Positions 1 through 6,829 of a stretch of 15,426 bases of DNA are shown here, piece by piece; the stretch's first letter is position 1; each line of letters opens with the position of its first letter. The notes under the pieces are model-generated. The model was given only the letters and a program-made list of their open reading frames with translations, searched no databases and had not been told where the DNA came from. The translations under genes were made by a program, and so were the position numbers. The stretch comes from JBFGSX01 sp041581335. GTDB lineage: Archaea > Thermoplasmatota > E2 > JACPAO01 > JAHFTW01. The stretch covers positions 1 through 15,426 of the forward strand of contig JBFIDG010000035.1 in the NCBI GenBank assembly GCA_041581335.1, written 5' to 3'.

Positions 1-441
1 ACCGCGCAGGCCATCGCCGATCGGATCCTCGACCGGGCCACCGCCAGCGGCGTCCACTTGGCCGGCGTCAGCAAACGCAGCGGCCTGAGCCACGACGGCA
101 TCGCACTCCTGCCAGCCCTGGCCGAGCAGGGCCCCCCGGCCTGCTGGTGGTCCTCGCTGCCCGCCCATACCGCCGTCGCCGCCAGGCTGCACCCTGCGGC
201 GCGGCACGTCTTCCGCATCGACGCCGAGACCGAGGTGCTGCCGTGGCTCGCCCACTGGAGCCGCGACGCCGTGTACCGCGGCTACCCTTACCCGTTGGCC
301 AAGGCCCACAACAACGTCGCCATCACACGCGCCGAATCCCGCCGCCTCTTCGAGTTCGTGCGGAATCATCTAGGCGCGGCGGCGGGGGCATTGGACGATT
401 TCCATGCTGTGCTGGACCGCAACGCGCCTCGTGGCGCTTAG
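1..441 (+). CDS. nurA: NurA-like 5'-3' nuclease, C-terminal part (5' end outside window)
   Basis: The reading frame is open from base 1, so this is the last 146 residues of a gene that starts upstream. NurA is the nuclease partner of the HerA translocase and helps resect double-strand breaks in archaea. The visible part fits the C-terminal region of the NurA domain: a GVSKRSGL stretch, then an RGYPYPLAKAH segment whose His (codon 307-309) matches the conserved C-terminal catalytic-site His, followed by the typical ITRAESRRLFEF helix. The N-terminal Asp/Glu metal ligands are not in the window, so activity cannot be judged. Its TAG stop overlaps the TAA stop of the convergent acetyltransferase by 4 bp. 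Its usual partner herA lies over 6 kb downstream on the same strand. Identification is from motif memory, not a search; the herA-mre11-rad50 context supports it. Confidence 0.8.
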   Translation, partial: TAQAIADRILDRATASGVHLAGVSKRSGLSHDGIALLPALAEQGPPACWWSSLPAHTAVAARLHPAARHVFRIDAETEVLPWLAHWSRDAVYRGYPYPLAKAHNNVAITRAESRRLFEFVRNHLGAAAGALDDFHAVLDRNAPRGA

Positions 442-1022
442 GCCAGATCCAACGCCCATTGCTGCTGGCGCTCGGTCGGCAGCCACGGGGCATCGGTCTC
501 CGTGACCAGCCTGAAGTCGGCCCGTTCGTACAAGCGCCGCGCGTCGTGCAGGTCGCTCATCGTCCAGAGGAATGCGTGGTCGTACCCGGCGTCGCGGCAG
601 AACCCGAGCGCGGTCTCCAGCAAGCGGCGTCCGATGCCTTGACCGCGGGCAGTTTCCTCGACGAAGAACCAGCGCAGTTGCGCACCATCGGTGGTGTGCT
701 GGATGGCGATGCAGCCCACGCGGTCACCGCCTGCCTCCGCGACCCACAGCCCGTCGAGGCGCGGGTCGAAGCCCTCCACAAACGGTGCCAGCCCCCTTGC
801 CAAGTAGGTCTCGAAGACAGGCGCATAGCCGTGTGCCGCGTAGATCTCCGCCTGGCGCATGAACGACCAACCAAGGTCGCCCGGTCGCATGGTGCGGATG
901 GCGGCGTCTAGCTGCGGCGTGGCCGCCCCAGGGGGTTGCCGGGCGGCGGTCGGTGGCGTCGGGCCCACGGGCACGAGACGGGTGTCGCCGTAGTTATCGT
1001 TTGGTGGCCGGCCCGTTGCCAT
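438..1022 (-). CDS. GNAT family N-acetyltransferase
   Basis: A predicted acetyl-CoA-dependent acetyltransferase of 194 aa. The GNAT fold occupies about residues 42-194: IRTMRPGDLGW opens it, WVAEAGGDRVGC is the beta2-beta3 hairpin, and RGQGIGRRLL (126-135) is motif A, the acetyl-CoA pyrophosphate loop. ARRLYERADFRLV is motif B. The pattern resembles the GNAT domain often fused to MarR regulators, but no winged-helix domain is present here. The substrate is unknown. The first 40 residues are rich in Pro, Gly and Asn and unlike the family, so the true start may be lower: ATG at 1022 (used; a GTG sits one codon before at 1025), GTG at 968, or ATG at 890. It converges with nurA (stops overlap 4 bp) and diverges from the carbonic anhydrase. 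Confidence 0.85.
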   Translation of the reverse strand: MATGRPPNDNYGDTRLVPVGPTPPTAARQPPGAATPQLDAAIRTMRPGDLGWSFMRQAEIYAAHGYAPVFETYLARGLAPFVEGFDPRLDGLWVAEAGGDRVGCIAIQHTTDGAQLRWFFVEETARGQGIGRRLLETALGFCRDAGYDHAFLWTMSDLHDARRLYERADFRLVTETDAPWLPTERQQQWALDLA

Positions 1023-1065
1023 CACGTCTCGGTGCCATCAAATGCTCCCTCGTCGTCGCCCACCT

Positions 1066-1596
1066 ATGCCCATCGTCGACGAACTCATCGCAGGCAACGA
1101 GCGCTTCGTCCAAGGTGGTTGGGATCCGGCGGAAGCAGAGATGCTCGCCGTGCCCACCAAAGGCCTTGCCATCGTCGCCTGCATGGACACCCGCTACGCC
1201 GTCGAACGCGTGCTCGGACTCGAACACGGCGACGCCAAGATCATCCGCAACGCCGGCAACATCATCGACGACGGGACCCTGCGCAGCCTCGTCGTCGCGG
1301 TGCACCTGCTCAATGTGCGACACGTCGTCGTCATGGGCCACACGAAGTGCGGCATGATGCAGGTCGGTCACGGCGACTTCCGCATCGCCAAGAGCATGGC
1401 CAAGACCACCGATACGCCGCTGCATGAAGCCATGCGACCGGATTTCCAGCGCTGGCTCGGCGGCTTCGACGACGTAGCCGGACAAGTGCAGCGCAGCGTC
1501 GAACTGCTGCGCCAACACCCGTACCTGCCCAAGGATCTCGAAGTGGGTGGCCTGGTGTACGACAACGACACAGGCCGCGTGACCCGCGTCGGCTGA
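1066..1596 (+). CDS. Beta-class carbonic anhydrase
   Basis: Predicted to interconvert CO2 and bicarbonate using one zinc per active site, in the cytoplasm. The 176-aa product has the beta-class signature: CMDTR (Cys39, Asp41-Arg43 dyad), RNAGN (61-65), and HTKCGM (His92, Cys95). Cys39, His92 and Cys95 are the expected zinc ligands. Its length matches the short archaeal 'plant-type' enzymes such as the Methanobacterium Cab protein. I chose the ATG at 1066 because the protein then begins MPIVDELIAGNERF, a normal beta-CA start. An in-frame ATG at 1042 would add MLPRRRPP, which looks non-native. There is no Shine-Dalgarno sequence, so translation is probably leaderless or nearly so. The gene ends 6 nt before the stop of the convergent lipoprotein gene. 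A general role in CO2 or pH balance is inference. Confidence 0.93.
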   Translation: MPIVDELIAGNERFVQGGWDPAEAEMLAVPTKGLAIVACMDTRYAVERVLGLEHGDAKIIRNAGNIIDDGTLRSLVVAVHLLNVRHVVVMGHTKCGMMQVGHGDFRIAKSMAKTTDTPLHEAMRPDFQRWLGGFDDVAGQVQRSVELLRQHPYLPKDLEVGGLVYDNDTGRVTRVG

Positions 1597-1602
1597 GACA
1601 GC

Positions 1603-2121
1603 CTACATACTGCAGCTACTGCCTGAATGGGTCCCGGACCCGCCCTCGTACGTGACGTCGAGCGTGACGTGGATCTTCAGGCCGTGCTGGATGGTCGGTG
1701 CCTCGGTGAACAGGATAATCTTGTCAAAGAACCCGTGACGCACGTCCTCGGTGAACTCCAACGTCAACGGGGAGGGCCCGACGACCGCCTGCCGGGCGTT
1801 CTCTCCGCGGATCCCAAGCTCGATCTCTGGGAAGGGATCCAGGTTGGGCGTCCAAGTGGCGGTCGCCTTCCCGCTGATGATACGATCGATGTCGAAACCC
1901 GCGCAGTTGGAACTGTTGATTGTCGCCCCGAGGTATTGATTCAGGGTCAGATCGAGGCTGACGTTGAGGTGCTCTTGCTCCAACGGTGCGGTCGGAGTCG
2001 CTGGCGTCTCGTCGGTGCCCTCGTGGATGGGCGCGTCCTGCGGCGGCTCATCCGTCATCGGCGGCGCGGATTCGGCGCATCCCGCGAGCATGACGACCGC
2101 GAGCATGATCCAAGGACGCAT
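1603..2121 (-). CDS. Predicted secreted lipoprotein of unknown function
   Basis: A 172-aa protein I do not recognise. It starts with a short signal peptide and a lipobox, MLAGC, placing the lipidated Cys at residue 15. Next comes a Pro/Thr/Glu/Asp-rich linker (about 17-50), then an extracellular domain rich in alternating hydrophobic residues (NVSLDLTLNQYLG, KIHVTLDVTYEG), suggesting a beta sandwich. Two Cys outside the lipobox, at 73 and near the C-terminus (170), could form a disulfide. An ATG two codons upstream (2127, adding MA) is an equally possible start. The frame stays open to a GTG at 2196, but that would bury the signal peptide. It diverges from the ABC ATPase across 68 nt and converges with the carbonic anhydrase. 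Its signal peptide resembles that of the lipoprotein ending at 3429, suggesting a shared role near the exporter. That link is inference. Confidence 0.75.
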   Translation of the reverse strand: MRPWIMLAVVMLAGCAESAPPMTDEPPQDAPIHEGTDETPATPTAPLEQEHLNVSLDLTLNQYLGATINSSNCAGFDIDRIISGKATATWTPNLDPFPEIELGIRGENARQAVVGPSPLTLEFTEDVRHGFFDKIILFTEAPTIQHGLKIHVTLDVTYEGGSGTHSGSSCSM

Positions 2122-2178
2122 GGCCATTGCATCCGACCGGCCACATTTCAGTCTGGTGGCCTCCCGAGCGTCGTGGGC

Positions 2179-2183
2179 AAGGA
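2179..2183 (+). promoter_or_regulatory. Shine-Dalgarno-like AAGGA before the ABC ATPase
   Basis: AAGGA lies 6 nt before the ATG at 2190. It is one of few ribosome-binding-like sites before a gene start in this window, and it decides for 2190 over the in-frame ATG at 2127, which would add 21 poorly conserved residues overlapping the divergent lipoprotein's start. Confidence 0.5.
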
Positions 2184-2189
2184 ACGTCG

Positions 2190-3173
2190 ATGGCAAACCC
2201 CTATCCCGCCCCGCGCCCGTCGCCCGACGTGGACGCGGTCACGGCCAGGGGACTCACCAAGCGCTTTGGCGACTTCATCGCCGTTGACGGCATCGACCTC
2301 ACCATCCCGCGTGGCATCTGCTATGGGCTGCTGGGCCCCAACGGTGCCGGCAAGACCACCGCCATCCGCATGATCCAAGGGGTCAGCCCCGTCACGGCCG
2401 GCACGTTGGATGTGCTTGGGTTGGACGTGCTGACGGACCCGCGCGGCGTGAAGGCACGTCTTGGCGTGGTGCCGCAAGAGGACAACCTGGACCCTGATTT
2501 CACGGTCCGCGACAACCTCATCGTCTACGCCAGGTTCTTCGGCATCCACGCAGACCAAGCCGGACCTCGCGCCGACGAACTGCTGGCGTTCCTGAACCTG
2601 AGCGACAAAGCGGACGCCCGCATCGACACCCTCAGCGGGGGCATGAAACGCCGGCTCGTCGTCGCTCGGGCGCTCATCAACGACCCAGACCTGCTGGTGC
2701 TCGACGAGCCGACCACGGGCCTCGACCCCCAGGCCCGCCATGCCTTGTGGGACACCATCCGGCGCCTGCGCCGGGAAGGCAAGACCATCCTGTTGACGAC
2801 GCACTACATGGACGAAGCCGAGATGCTGTGCGACGCGTTGGTCATCATGGACCAAGGGAAGGTCCACGAGGGCGGCAAGCCCCGCGACCTGATCGCCAAG
2901 CACTGCGGCAAGGAGGCCGTCGAATTCGTCGTCGAGGAACGCGGCGGCGCCATCGACATCGAGGCCTCCACCGCCAGGCTGCAGGCCATCGTCAAGGACC
3001 TCGGCGACCGACCCCACGAACGCCTGGGCGATCGCGTCATCGCCTACGGCGACGAACTCGCCGACCTGCAGGCCAGCATCATCGCCAAACACCACGTCTC
3101 GGAATCGGTCCTGCGAAGGGCTTCGCTGGAAGACGTGTTCCTACGTCTCACCGGCCGCGCGTTGCGAGACTAA
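2190..3173 (+). CDS. ABC-2 type exporter, ATP-binding subunit (NodI/DrrA-like)
   Basis: The 327-aa nucleotide-binding subunit of an export-type ABC transporter, acting on the inner face of the membrane. All motifs are present: Walker A GPNGAGKT (49-56), Q-loop at Gln96 (VVPQEDNLD), signature LSGGMKRR (148-155), Walker B LLVLDEP (168-174), D-loop GLD, and H-loop His205. The wording VVPQEDNLDPDFTVRDNL and the roughly 100-residue C-terminal extension after the NBD, ending in SLEDVFLRLTGR, are typical of the NodI/DrrA drug and polysaccharide export branch. The likely partner is the NodJ-like permease at 4593-5357 on the same strand, although 1.4 kb of opposite-strand genes lie between. The substrate cannot be told from sequence. 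The TAA stop shares bases with the stop of the convergent zinc-ribbon gene. Confidence 0.94.
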   Translation: MANPYPAPRPSPDVDAVTARGLTKRFGDFIAVDGIDLTIPRGICYGLLGPNGAGKTTAIRMIQGVSPVTAGTLDVLGLDVLTDPRGVKARLGVVPQEDNLDPDFTVRDNLIVYARFFGIHADQAGPRADELLAFLNLSDKADARIDTLSGGMKRRLVVARALINDPDLLVLDEPTTGLDPQARHALWDTIRRLRREGKTILLTTHYMDEAEMLCDALVIMDQGKVHEGGKPRDLIAKHCGKEAVEFVVEERGGAIDIEASTARLQAIVKDLGDRPHERLGDRVIAYGDELADLQASIIAKHHVSESVLRRASLEDVFLRLTGRALRD

Positions 3174-3331
3174 GCCGGCACGTGGGCGAACTCTTCGTCG
3201 TCCACGCCCGTCATCGCTTCTGACATGCAACCACATTGCACGCACCGCGACACAGGCACCATGCCACCGACCACATCTTGCTCGACTGCTTCGCTGTCAC
3301 ACTCGGGGCAGCGCGTGAATCGTCCGAGCAT
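3170..3331 (-). CDS. Small zinc-ribbon protein (53 aa)
   Basis: A tiny protein with a CPEC knuckle (Cys8, Cys11) and a CVQCGC knuckle (Cys30, Cys33, plus Cys35), separated by 18 residues. This is a classic four-Cys zinc ribbon, followed by an acidic tail (GVDDEEF). Such proteins bind one zinc and often contact nucleic acid or protein, but no specific role can be given. I chose the ATG at 3331; the frame continues upstream to 3535, but that part is Arg/Ser-rich and overlaps the lipoprotein gene. The stop codon overlaps the ABC ATPase stop by 4 bp. It lies 97 nt downstream of the lipoprotein gene on the same strand and could share its transcript. The regular Cys spacing argues that it is real rather than chance. 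Confidence 0.68.
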   Translation of the reverse strand: MLGRFTRCPECDSEAVEQDVVGGMVPVSRCVQCGCMSEAMTGVDDEEFAHVPA

Positions 3332-3365
3332 GCAGGACTGTCGCGGGCTCCACGGCAATGACCCT

Positions 3366-3375
3366 TCGTTTCGTA
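3366..3375 (-). promoter_or_regulatory. Possible upstream element TACGAAACGA (zinc-ribbon gene)
   Basis: On the minus strand this reads TACGAAACGA, 34 nt before the zinc-ribbon ATG. The same ten bases occur at a similar distance before the ABC permease start. The CGAAA core resembles an archaeal BRE, but no clear TATA box follows. Weak evidence. Confidence 0.2.
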
Positions 3376-3428
3376 GGCCTGCGTCCTTGCGGCCCTGAGG
3401 CAACGCTCTTAGGGCGCGGATCGGCCCT

Positions 3429-4499
3429 TCAGCCGGGTGCCGGTCCGTAGTACGCGATGCGGGCGTCGAGATCGTGCTCGCCGACCGGGAGTCCCGCCGT
3501 GAAACTGTACGTGGCCGTCCAAGTCCCCGCCTCATAGTCCTTGAGCTGGAACATGGCGAGCCTGGACAGGGCAGCCCGCGGCTCGATGACGACGCCGGAG
3601 GGGGATGTCAGTTGGAATGTTCGGTCCTCCACGCCTTGGCCTCCGCTTGCCTCGAGCGTCACGTGCTTCGTGTGGGCGTCGGCGGCCAGTTCGAAACTGA
3701 CGCTCCGGGTCTGCGCCCTGGCCGTCTCCAGAGGTCCCGTCGTGACGGGCCAGCTCATGGTGATCTCTTGCTGGCCGACGGGGACCTCGGTCCAGTCAAG
3801 CAAGCGGACCAGTTCGCCGCCGGGCGTGAAGCGGGCGTCGTAGCTTTGCGTGCCGGTCCACGCGCCCAGGCGCCAGCTGACCTCCCTGCTGTAGCACCAA
3901 TAACCGTCGCCGACGGTGCCATAGGCGGAGCTCGCGCCGTTGAGGCTCAGGTAGCGGTGCTCTGCCGTGGCGAAGAAGTCCTTCGGGGCCTGGATCTGGC
4001 TGAGTGCTGCGGCGGCGTCGGCCAGGGTAAGCTCGCCCAAGAGGTCGAGGGCCTCGAACGTCTCGCGGGTGCTTTCGCTGGTGAAGCAGATGTCGTCATC
4101 ACCGTGGTGGCCTGCGCCCGTGGCGGCGCCGACGAGCACTTGTCCCGGGCTGCGATCGGCGCGGACGCCTTGGTCAGTGATCTGTAAGACCAGCGTGCCT
4201 GGTAGCCGTCCGTCCCCTTCGAACAGCGCGAAGGTCGCCTGCCACGCGAACGCCTTGCCATCCGTGACATCCACATCAGACAGGTCCGTGCGGAAGCCGC
4301 GGTCCGCGAAGTACTTGGGCGGATCCTGTGGGTCATACGTCTCCGCGGACAGGCTGATGAGGATGGCATCCGGGTCGACGGTGGCGGCGTGGGCCATGGC
4401 GGTGGCAAGGGCCTCGGACGACGTGAGCTGGCGCGCGTCCTCGTAGGGCGTGGCGCAACCGGCCAGCATGGCGATCAGCAGCACGACAAGGACCCGCAT
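3429..4499 (-). CDS. Predicted secreted lipoprotein (356 aa), lies inside the ABC exporter locus
   Basis: I do not recognise a named family. The N-terminus is a textbook lipoprotein signal: MRV, a hydrophobic run, then MLAGC with the lipid-attachment Cys at residue 15. Residues about 25-115 alternate helix and strand (SSEALATAMAHAA, FAWQATFALF, LPGTLVLQITDQG), vaguely like a PepSY-type fold. The C-terminal 90 residues look like a beta sandwich: FELAADAHTKHVTLEA, FQLTSPSGVVIEP and YEAGTWTATYSF recall proprotein-convertase P-domain-like jelly rolls. Two Cys (138 and 202) may pair outside the cell. The ATG at 4499 was chosen over a longer open frame to 4757 because it starts exactly at the signal peptide. 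It diverges from the permease over 93 nt and precedes the zinc-ribbon gene. It might be a substrate or accessory of the exporter; this is inference from position alone. Confidence 0.8.
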   Translation of the reverse strand: MRVLVVLLIAMLAGCATPYEDARQLTSSEALATAMAHAATVDPDAILISLSAETYDPQDPPKYFADRGFRTDLSDVDVTDGKAFAWQATFALFEGDGRLPGTLVLQITDQGVRADRSPGQVLVGAATGAGHHGDDDICFTSESTRETFEALDLLGELTLADAAAALSQIQAPKDFFATAEHRYLSLNGASSAYGTVGDGYWCYSREVSWRLGAWTGTQSYDARFTPGGELVRLLDWTEVPVGQQEITMSWPVTTGPLETARAQTRSVSFELAADAHTKHVTLEASGGQGVEDRTFQLTSPSGVVIEPRAALSRLAMFQLKDYEAGTWTATYSFTAGLPVGEHDLDARIAYYGPAPG

Positions 4500-4520
4500 C
4501 GGGGTTGACCTGGCCGACTG

Positions 4521-4534
4521 CAATATCAAGCTAT
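4521..4534 (-). promoter_or_regulatory. Possible TATA-like element for the 356-aa lipoprotein gene
   Basis: The minus strand reads ATAGCTTGATATTG, an A+T-rich island in G+C-rich DNA. The TTGATATTG part is centred about 26 nt before the ATG at 4499, the right distance for a TATA box driving a leaderless archaeal transcript. No SD sequence precedes that ATG, which fits. No transcript start is known. Confidence 0.35.
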
Positions 4535-4544
4535 GCGCCGATGA

Positions 4545-4554
4545 TACGAAACGA
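4545..4554 (+). promoter_or_regulatory. Possible upstream element TACGAAACGA (ABC permease)
   Basis: A ten-base match to the element upstream of the zinc-ribbon gene, here 38 nt before the permease GTG start and in the same orientation relative to its gene. It may be a BRE-like or operator sequence, or chance. Confidence 0.2.
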
Positions 4555-4592
4555 CCCAGCAGGCTCAAACCCGTGGCGGCGGGTGGCTTGGC

Positions 4593-5357
4593 GTGGACGT
4601 GACCTGGACCGGCATCCGCGCCATGACGGGACGCAACTTCGAGGTCTACCGCAAGACGTGGAAGGTCAATGCGTTGCCGCCGCTGGCGGAGCCGTTCCTG
4701 TATCTCTTGGCGCTGGGCTACGGCCTGGGTGCGCTCATCGAAGAGATCGCCGGCCACAGCTATGTGGAGTTCATCGCGCCCGGGATCATCGCCATCACGA
4801 TGATGCAGACGGCATTCATGGAGACCACGTACTCCAGCTATGTCCGCATGGTGTTCCAGAAGACCTGGGATGCGGTCATGGCGACGCCCCTGTCGCCGGG
4901 GGACGTGCTGTGGGGCGAAGTCTTGTGGGCCGCGACGCGGGCCACCATCAACGCGACGTTGATGTGCGTCGTCGTGGGCCTGTTCGGCCTACTGACGTTC
5001 CCGACAGCGTTCGTCATCCCGGTCATCGCTTTCGTCGTCGGCCTGCTGTTTGCGGGCATCGGCCTGTTCGTCACTGCGCGCATCCGCGTCATCGACCACT
5101 TCAGTTACTCGTTCTTCTTGTTCATCACGCCGCAGTTCCTGTTCGCGGGGACGTTCTTCCCCATCACGCAATTGCCCGATTGGGCGCAGTGGTTCGCGCT
5201 GAGTCTGCCGCTGACGCACGCTGTCGGGCTGACCCGCGCCATGGCGCTGGGGGAGATGACGGCGCTGGTGCCGTTCCACATCCTCTACCTTGGTATCGGG
5301 TCCATGGCGATCTGTGCTTACGCGGTCAAGAAGGCCACCGCGCGCATCGTGCAGTGA
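4593..5357 (+). CDS. ABC-2 type exporter permease (NodJ-like)
   Basis: A 254-aa membrane subunit with six predicted transmembrane segments (about 30-49, 58-77, 113-134, 138-161, 171-190, 225-246). The stretch LFAGTFFPITQLPDW followed by LPLTHAVGLTRA is the conserved signature of the NodJ/DrrB-like ABC-2 permeases, which pair with NodI/DrrA-like ATPases. The ATPase at 2190-3173 is the obvious partner; two such subunits of each kind make a full exporter. The start is a GTG at 4593 (giving MDVTWTGIRAM); the frame is open further upstream, but the family begins close to this point. Only a weak GGGTGG precedes it. Its TGA lies a single base from the stop of the convergent peptidase gene. The substrate is unknown; candidates in this family are lipids, glycans and hydrophobic drugs. 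Confidence 0.92.
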   Translation: MDVTWTGIRAMTGRNFEVYRKTWKVNALPPLAEPFLYLLALGYGLGALIEEIAGHSYVEFIAPGIIAITMMQTAFMETTYSSYVRMVFQKTWDAVMATPLSPGDVLWGEVLWAATRATINATLMCVVVGLFGLLTFPTAFVIPVIAFVVGLLFAGIGLFVTARIRVIDHFSYSFFLFITPQFLFAGTFFPITQLPDWAQWFALSLPLTHAVGLTRAMALGEMTALVPFHILYLGIGSMAICAYAVKKATARIVQ

Positions 5358-5358
5358 A

Positions 5359-6735
5359 TCAGCTGGCGATCTCCAGCATCATGCGGGCCGACGCCTCACG
5401 TCCCTTTTCGAAGCTGGAGAGCCGGAACGATTCGCCGATGCCGTGCATCCGCTCGTCCCGGTGCCCGAACCCCGCCATGACCGGCAAAGCGCCAAGGCGG
5501 TGCTGCATGAAGGCGACGGCGGGGATGCTGCCACCTTCAGGGATCGAGACGGCCGGGTTGCCGAACGCCGCTTCGTAGGCGCGGCCGACGGCCTTGACGA
5601 GCGGGTGGTCGGGGGGACTGCGGACCGCGCGGCCTTCGCCGAATGTGCGGAAGGTGAGCCGAGTGCCGGGCTTGGCGACGGCGGTGAGGTGGGCTTCGAC
5701 CTTCTCCACGATGTCATGGGGGTCTTGGCCCGCGACCAGGCGGCAGCTGATCTTGGCGTGGGCGCTGCGCGGGATGATGGTCTTGCCACCTTCTCCGGTG
5801 TAGCCGCCCCAGATGCCGTTGAGCTCGAACGTGGGGCGCAGGCCGGTCCGCTCGGCGGGCAACCAGCCCTCTTCGCCCCACAGGGCATCGACGCCGGCGG
5901 CGGCCATGATCTCCTTGGCGCTCTCCCCGTCGCGTGCCAAGGTGACCCGTTCCTGGGCGGACGGCTCGACGACGTTGTCGTAGAAACCAGGCACGAGGAT
6001 CCTGCCCGTGGTGGCATCCTTGCAGGAGGCCAGCATGTGGGCGAGGGCCTCGATGGGGTTCCACAAGGCGCCACCGAACGAGCCGCTGTGCAGGTCGTCG
6101 CTGGGGCCTTCTACGTCCACCTCGAGGCTGCACAGGCCGCGCAGGCTGTAGGTGATGGCGGGGAAGCCTTCGGAGCGCATGGGGGAGTCGGACACGACGA
6201 GCACGTCGGCCTTGAGGCGGTCGGCCATCTTCTCGATGAGCATGGGGAAGTTGGTCGAGCCGGTCTCTTCTTCGCCTTCGAAGACGAACTTGACGTTGAG
6301 GGGCATCTTACCGTGCGCCTTCAGCCAAGCTTCGGCGGCCAGGACGTGGCAGAACATCTGGCCCTTGTCGTCGGTGGTGCCACGGCCCCAGATGCGGCCG
6401 TCGGCGATCTCGGCGGCGAACGGCGGCCGGACCCAGCCATCGTCCAGATCAGCGGGCTGCACGTCGTAGTGGCCGTACACCAGCAGCGTCGGCGCACCGG
6501 GGGCGTGCAGCCAGTCGCCCAGCACCGCAGGGTGGCCTTCGGTCTCGATGACATCGACGTTCTCGATGCCGGCGGCCTTCATCCGGTCGGCCAACCAGAC
6601 CGCCGCAGCGCGGACATCGTCGGCGTGGTCGGGCTGCGCCCCGACGCTGGGGATGCGGACGAATTCCTGCAGGTCGCTGAGGTGGTCATCGAACCGCGCC
6701 GCGAGGTGGGCGAGGACGGCATCGAGGTCGGACAT
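5359..6735 (-). CDS. M20 family metallopeptidase (dipeptidase-like)
   Basis: A 458-aa cytoplasmic two-zinc amidohydrolase of the M20 family, closest in layout to carnosinase-type (CNDP2/DapE-like) dipeptidases. The expected residues are all there: His89 in GHYDVQP, bridging Asp122 in GTTDDKG, general base Glu156 and ligand Glu157 in EGEEETGS, Asp183 in VVSDS, and His431 in MHGIGE. His216 in DLHSG falls in the inserted dimerisation (lid) domain, whose His helps bind substrate in relatives. It probably cleaves dipeptides or other N-acylated amino acids; the exact substrate is not predictable. The ATG at 6735 gives a normal N-terminus (MSDLDAVLAHL); the frame stays open to 6927, but that part runs into herA and is not conserved. 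It diverges from herA and ends 1 nt from the ABC permease. Confidence 0.93.
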   Translation of the reverse strand: MSDLDAVLAHLAARFDDHLSDLQEFVRIPSVGAQPDHADDVRAAAVWLADRMKAAGIENVDVIETEGHPAVLGDWLHAPGAPTLLVYGHYDVQPADLDDGWVRPPFAAEIADGRIWGRGTTDDKGQMFCHVLAAEAWLKAHGKMPLNVKFVFEGEEETGSTNFPMLIEKMADRLKADVLVVSDSPMRSEGFPAITYSLRGLCSLEVDVEGPSDDLHSGSFGGALWNPIEALAHMLASCKDATTGRILVPGFYDNVVEPSAQERVTLARDGESAKEIMAAAGVDALWGEEGWLPAERTGLRPTFELNGIWGGYTGEGGKTIIPRSAHAKISCRLVAGQDPHDIVEKVEAHLTAVAKPGTRLTFRTFGEGRAVRSPPDHPLVKAVGRAYEAAFGNPAVSIPEGGSIPAVAFMQHRLGALPVMAGFGHRDERMHGIGESFRLSSFEKGREASARMMLEIAS

Positions 6736-6816
6736 GCGTCCTGCACACAGAACAGGTCCATGAATGCGATGGGGTGGATTCACGAGCCTCCCCGAAGCAC
6801 TCAACAGTCCCCGGCG

Positions 6817-6826
6817 CCTTCGAAGG
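6817..6826. repeat. Perfect 10-bp palindrome CCTTCGAAGG before the herA start
   Basis: The palindrome ends 3 nt before the preferred GTG start of herA and contains the only SD-like sequence there (GAAGG). It could be an operator or an RNA stem that hides the ribosome site, or chance in G+C-rich DNA. Confidence 0.3.
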
Positions 6827-6829
6827 GCT

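Noticed and set aside
1026..1065. Promoter for the divergent acetyltransferase and carbonic anhydrase
   Set aside because: The gap has no convincing TATA-like sequence for either gene; TAGTTATCG near 991-999 could serve a later acetyltransferase start but is too weak to list.
1627..2373. A 248-codon plus-strand open frame across the first lipoprotein and into the ABC ATPase
   Set aside because: It overlaps the ATPase in a different frame and is antisense to a protein with a clear signal peptide and lipobox.
3332..3535. Upstream extension of the zinc-ribbon frame to 121 residues
   Set aside because: The added part is Arg/Ser-rich, runs into the lipoprotein gene, and precedes a good ATG at 3331 just before the Cys knuckles.
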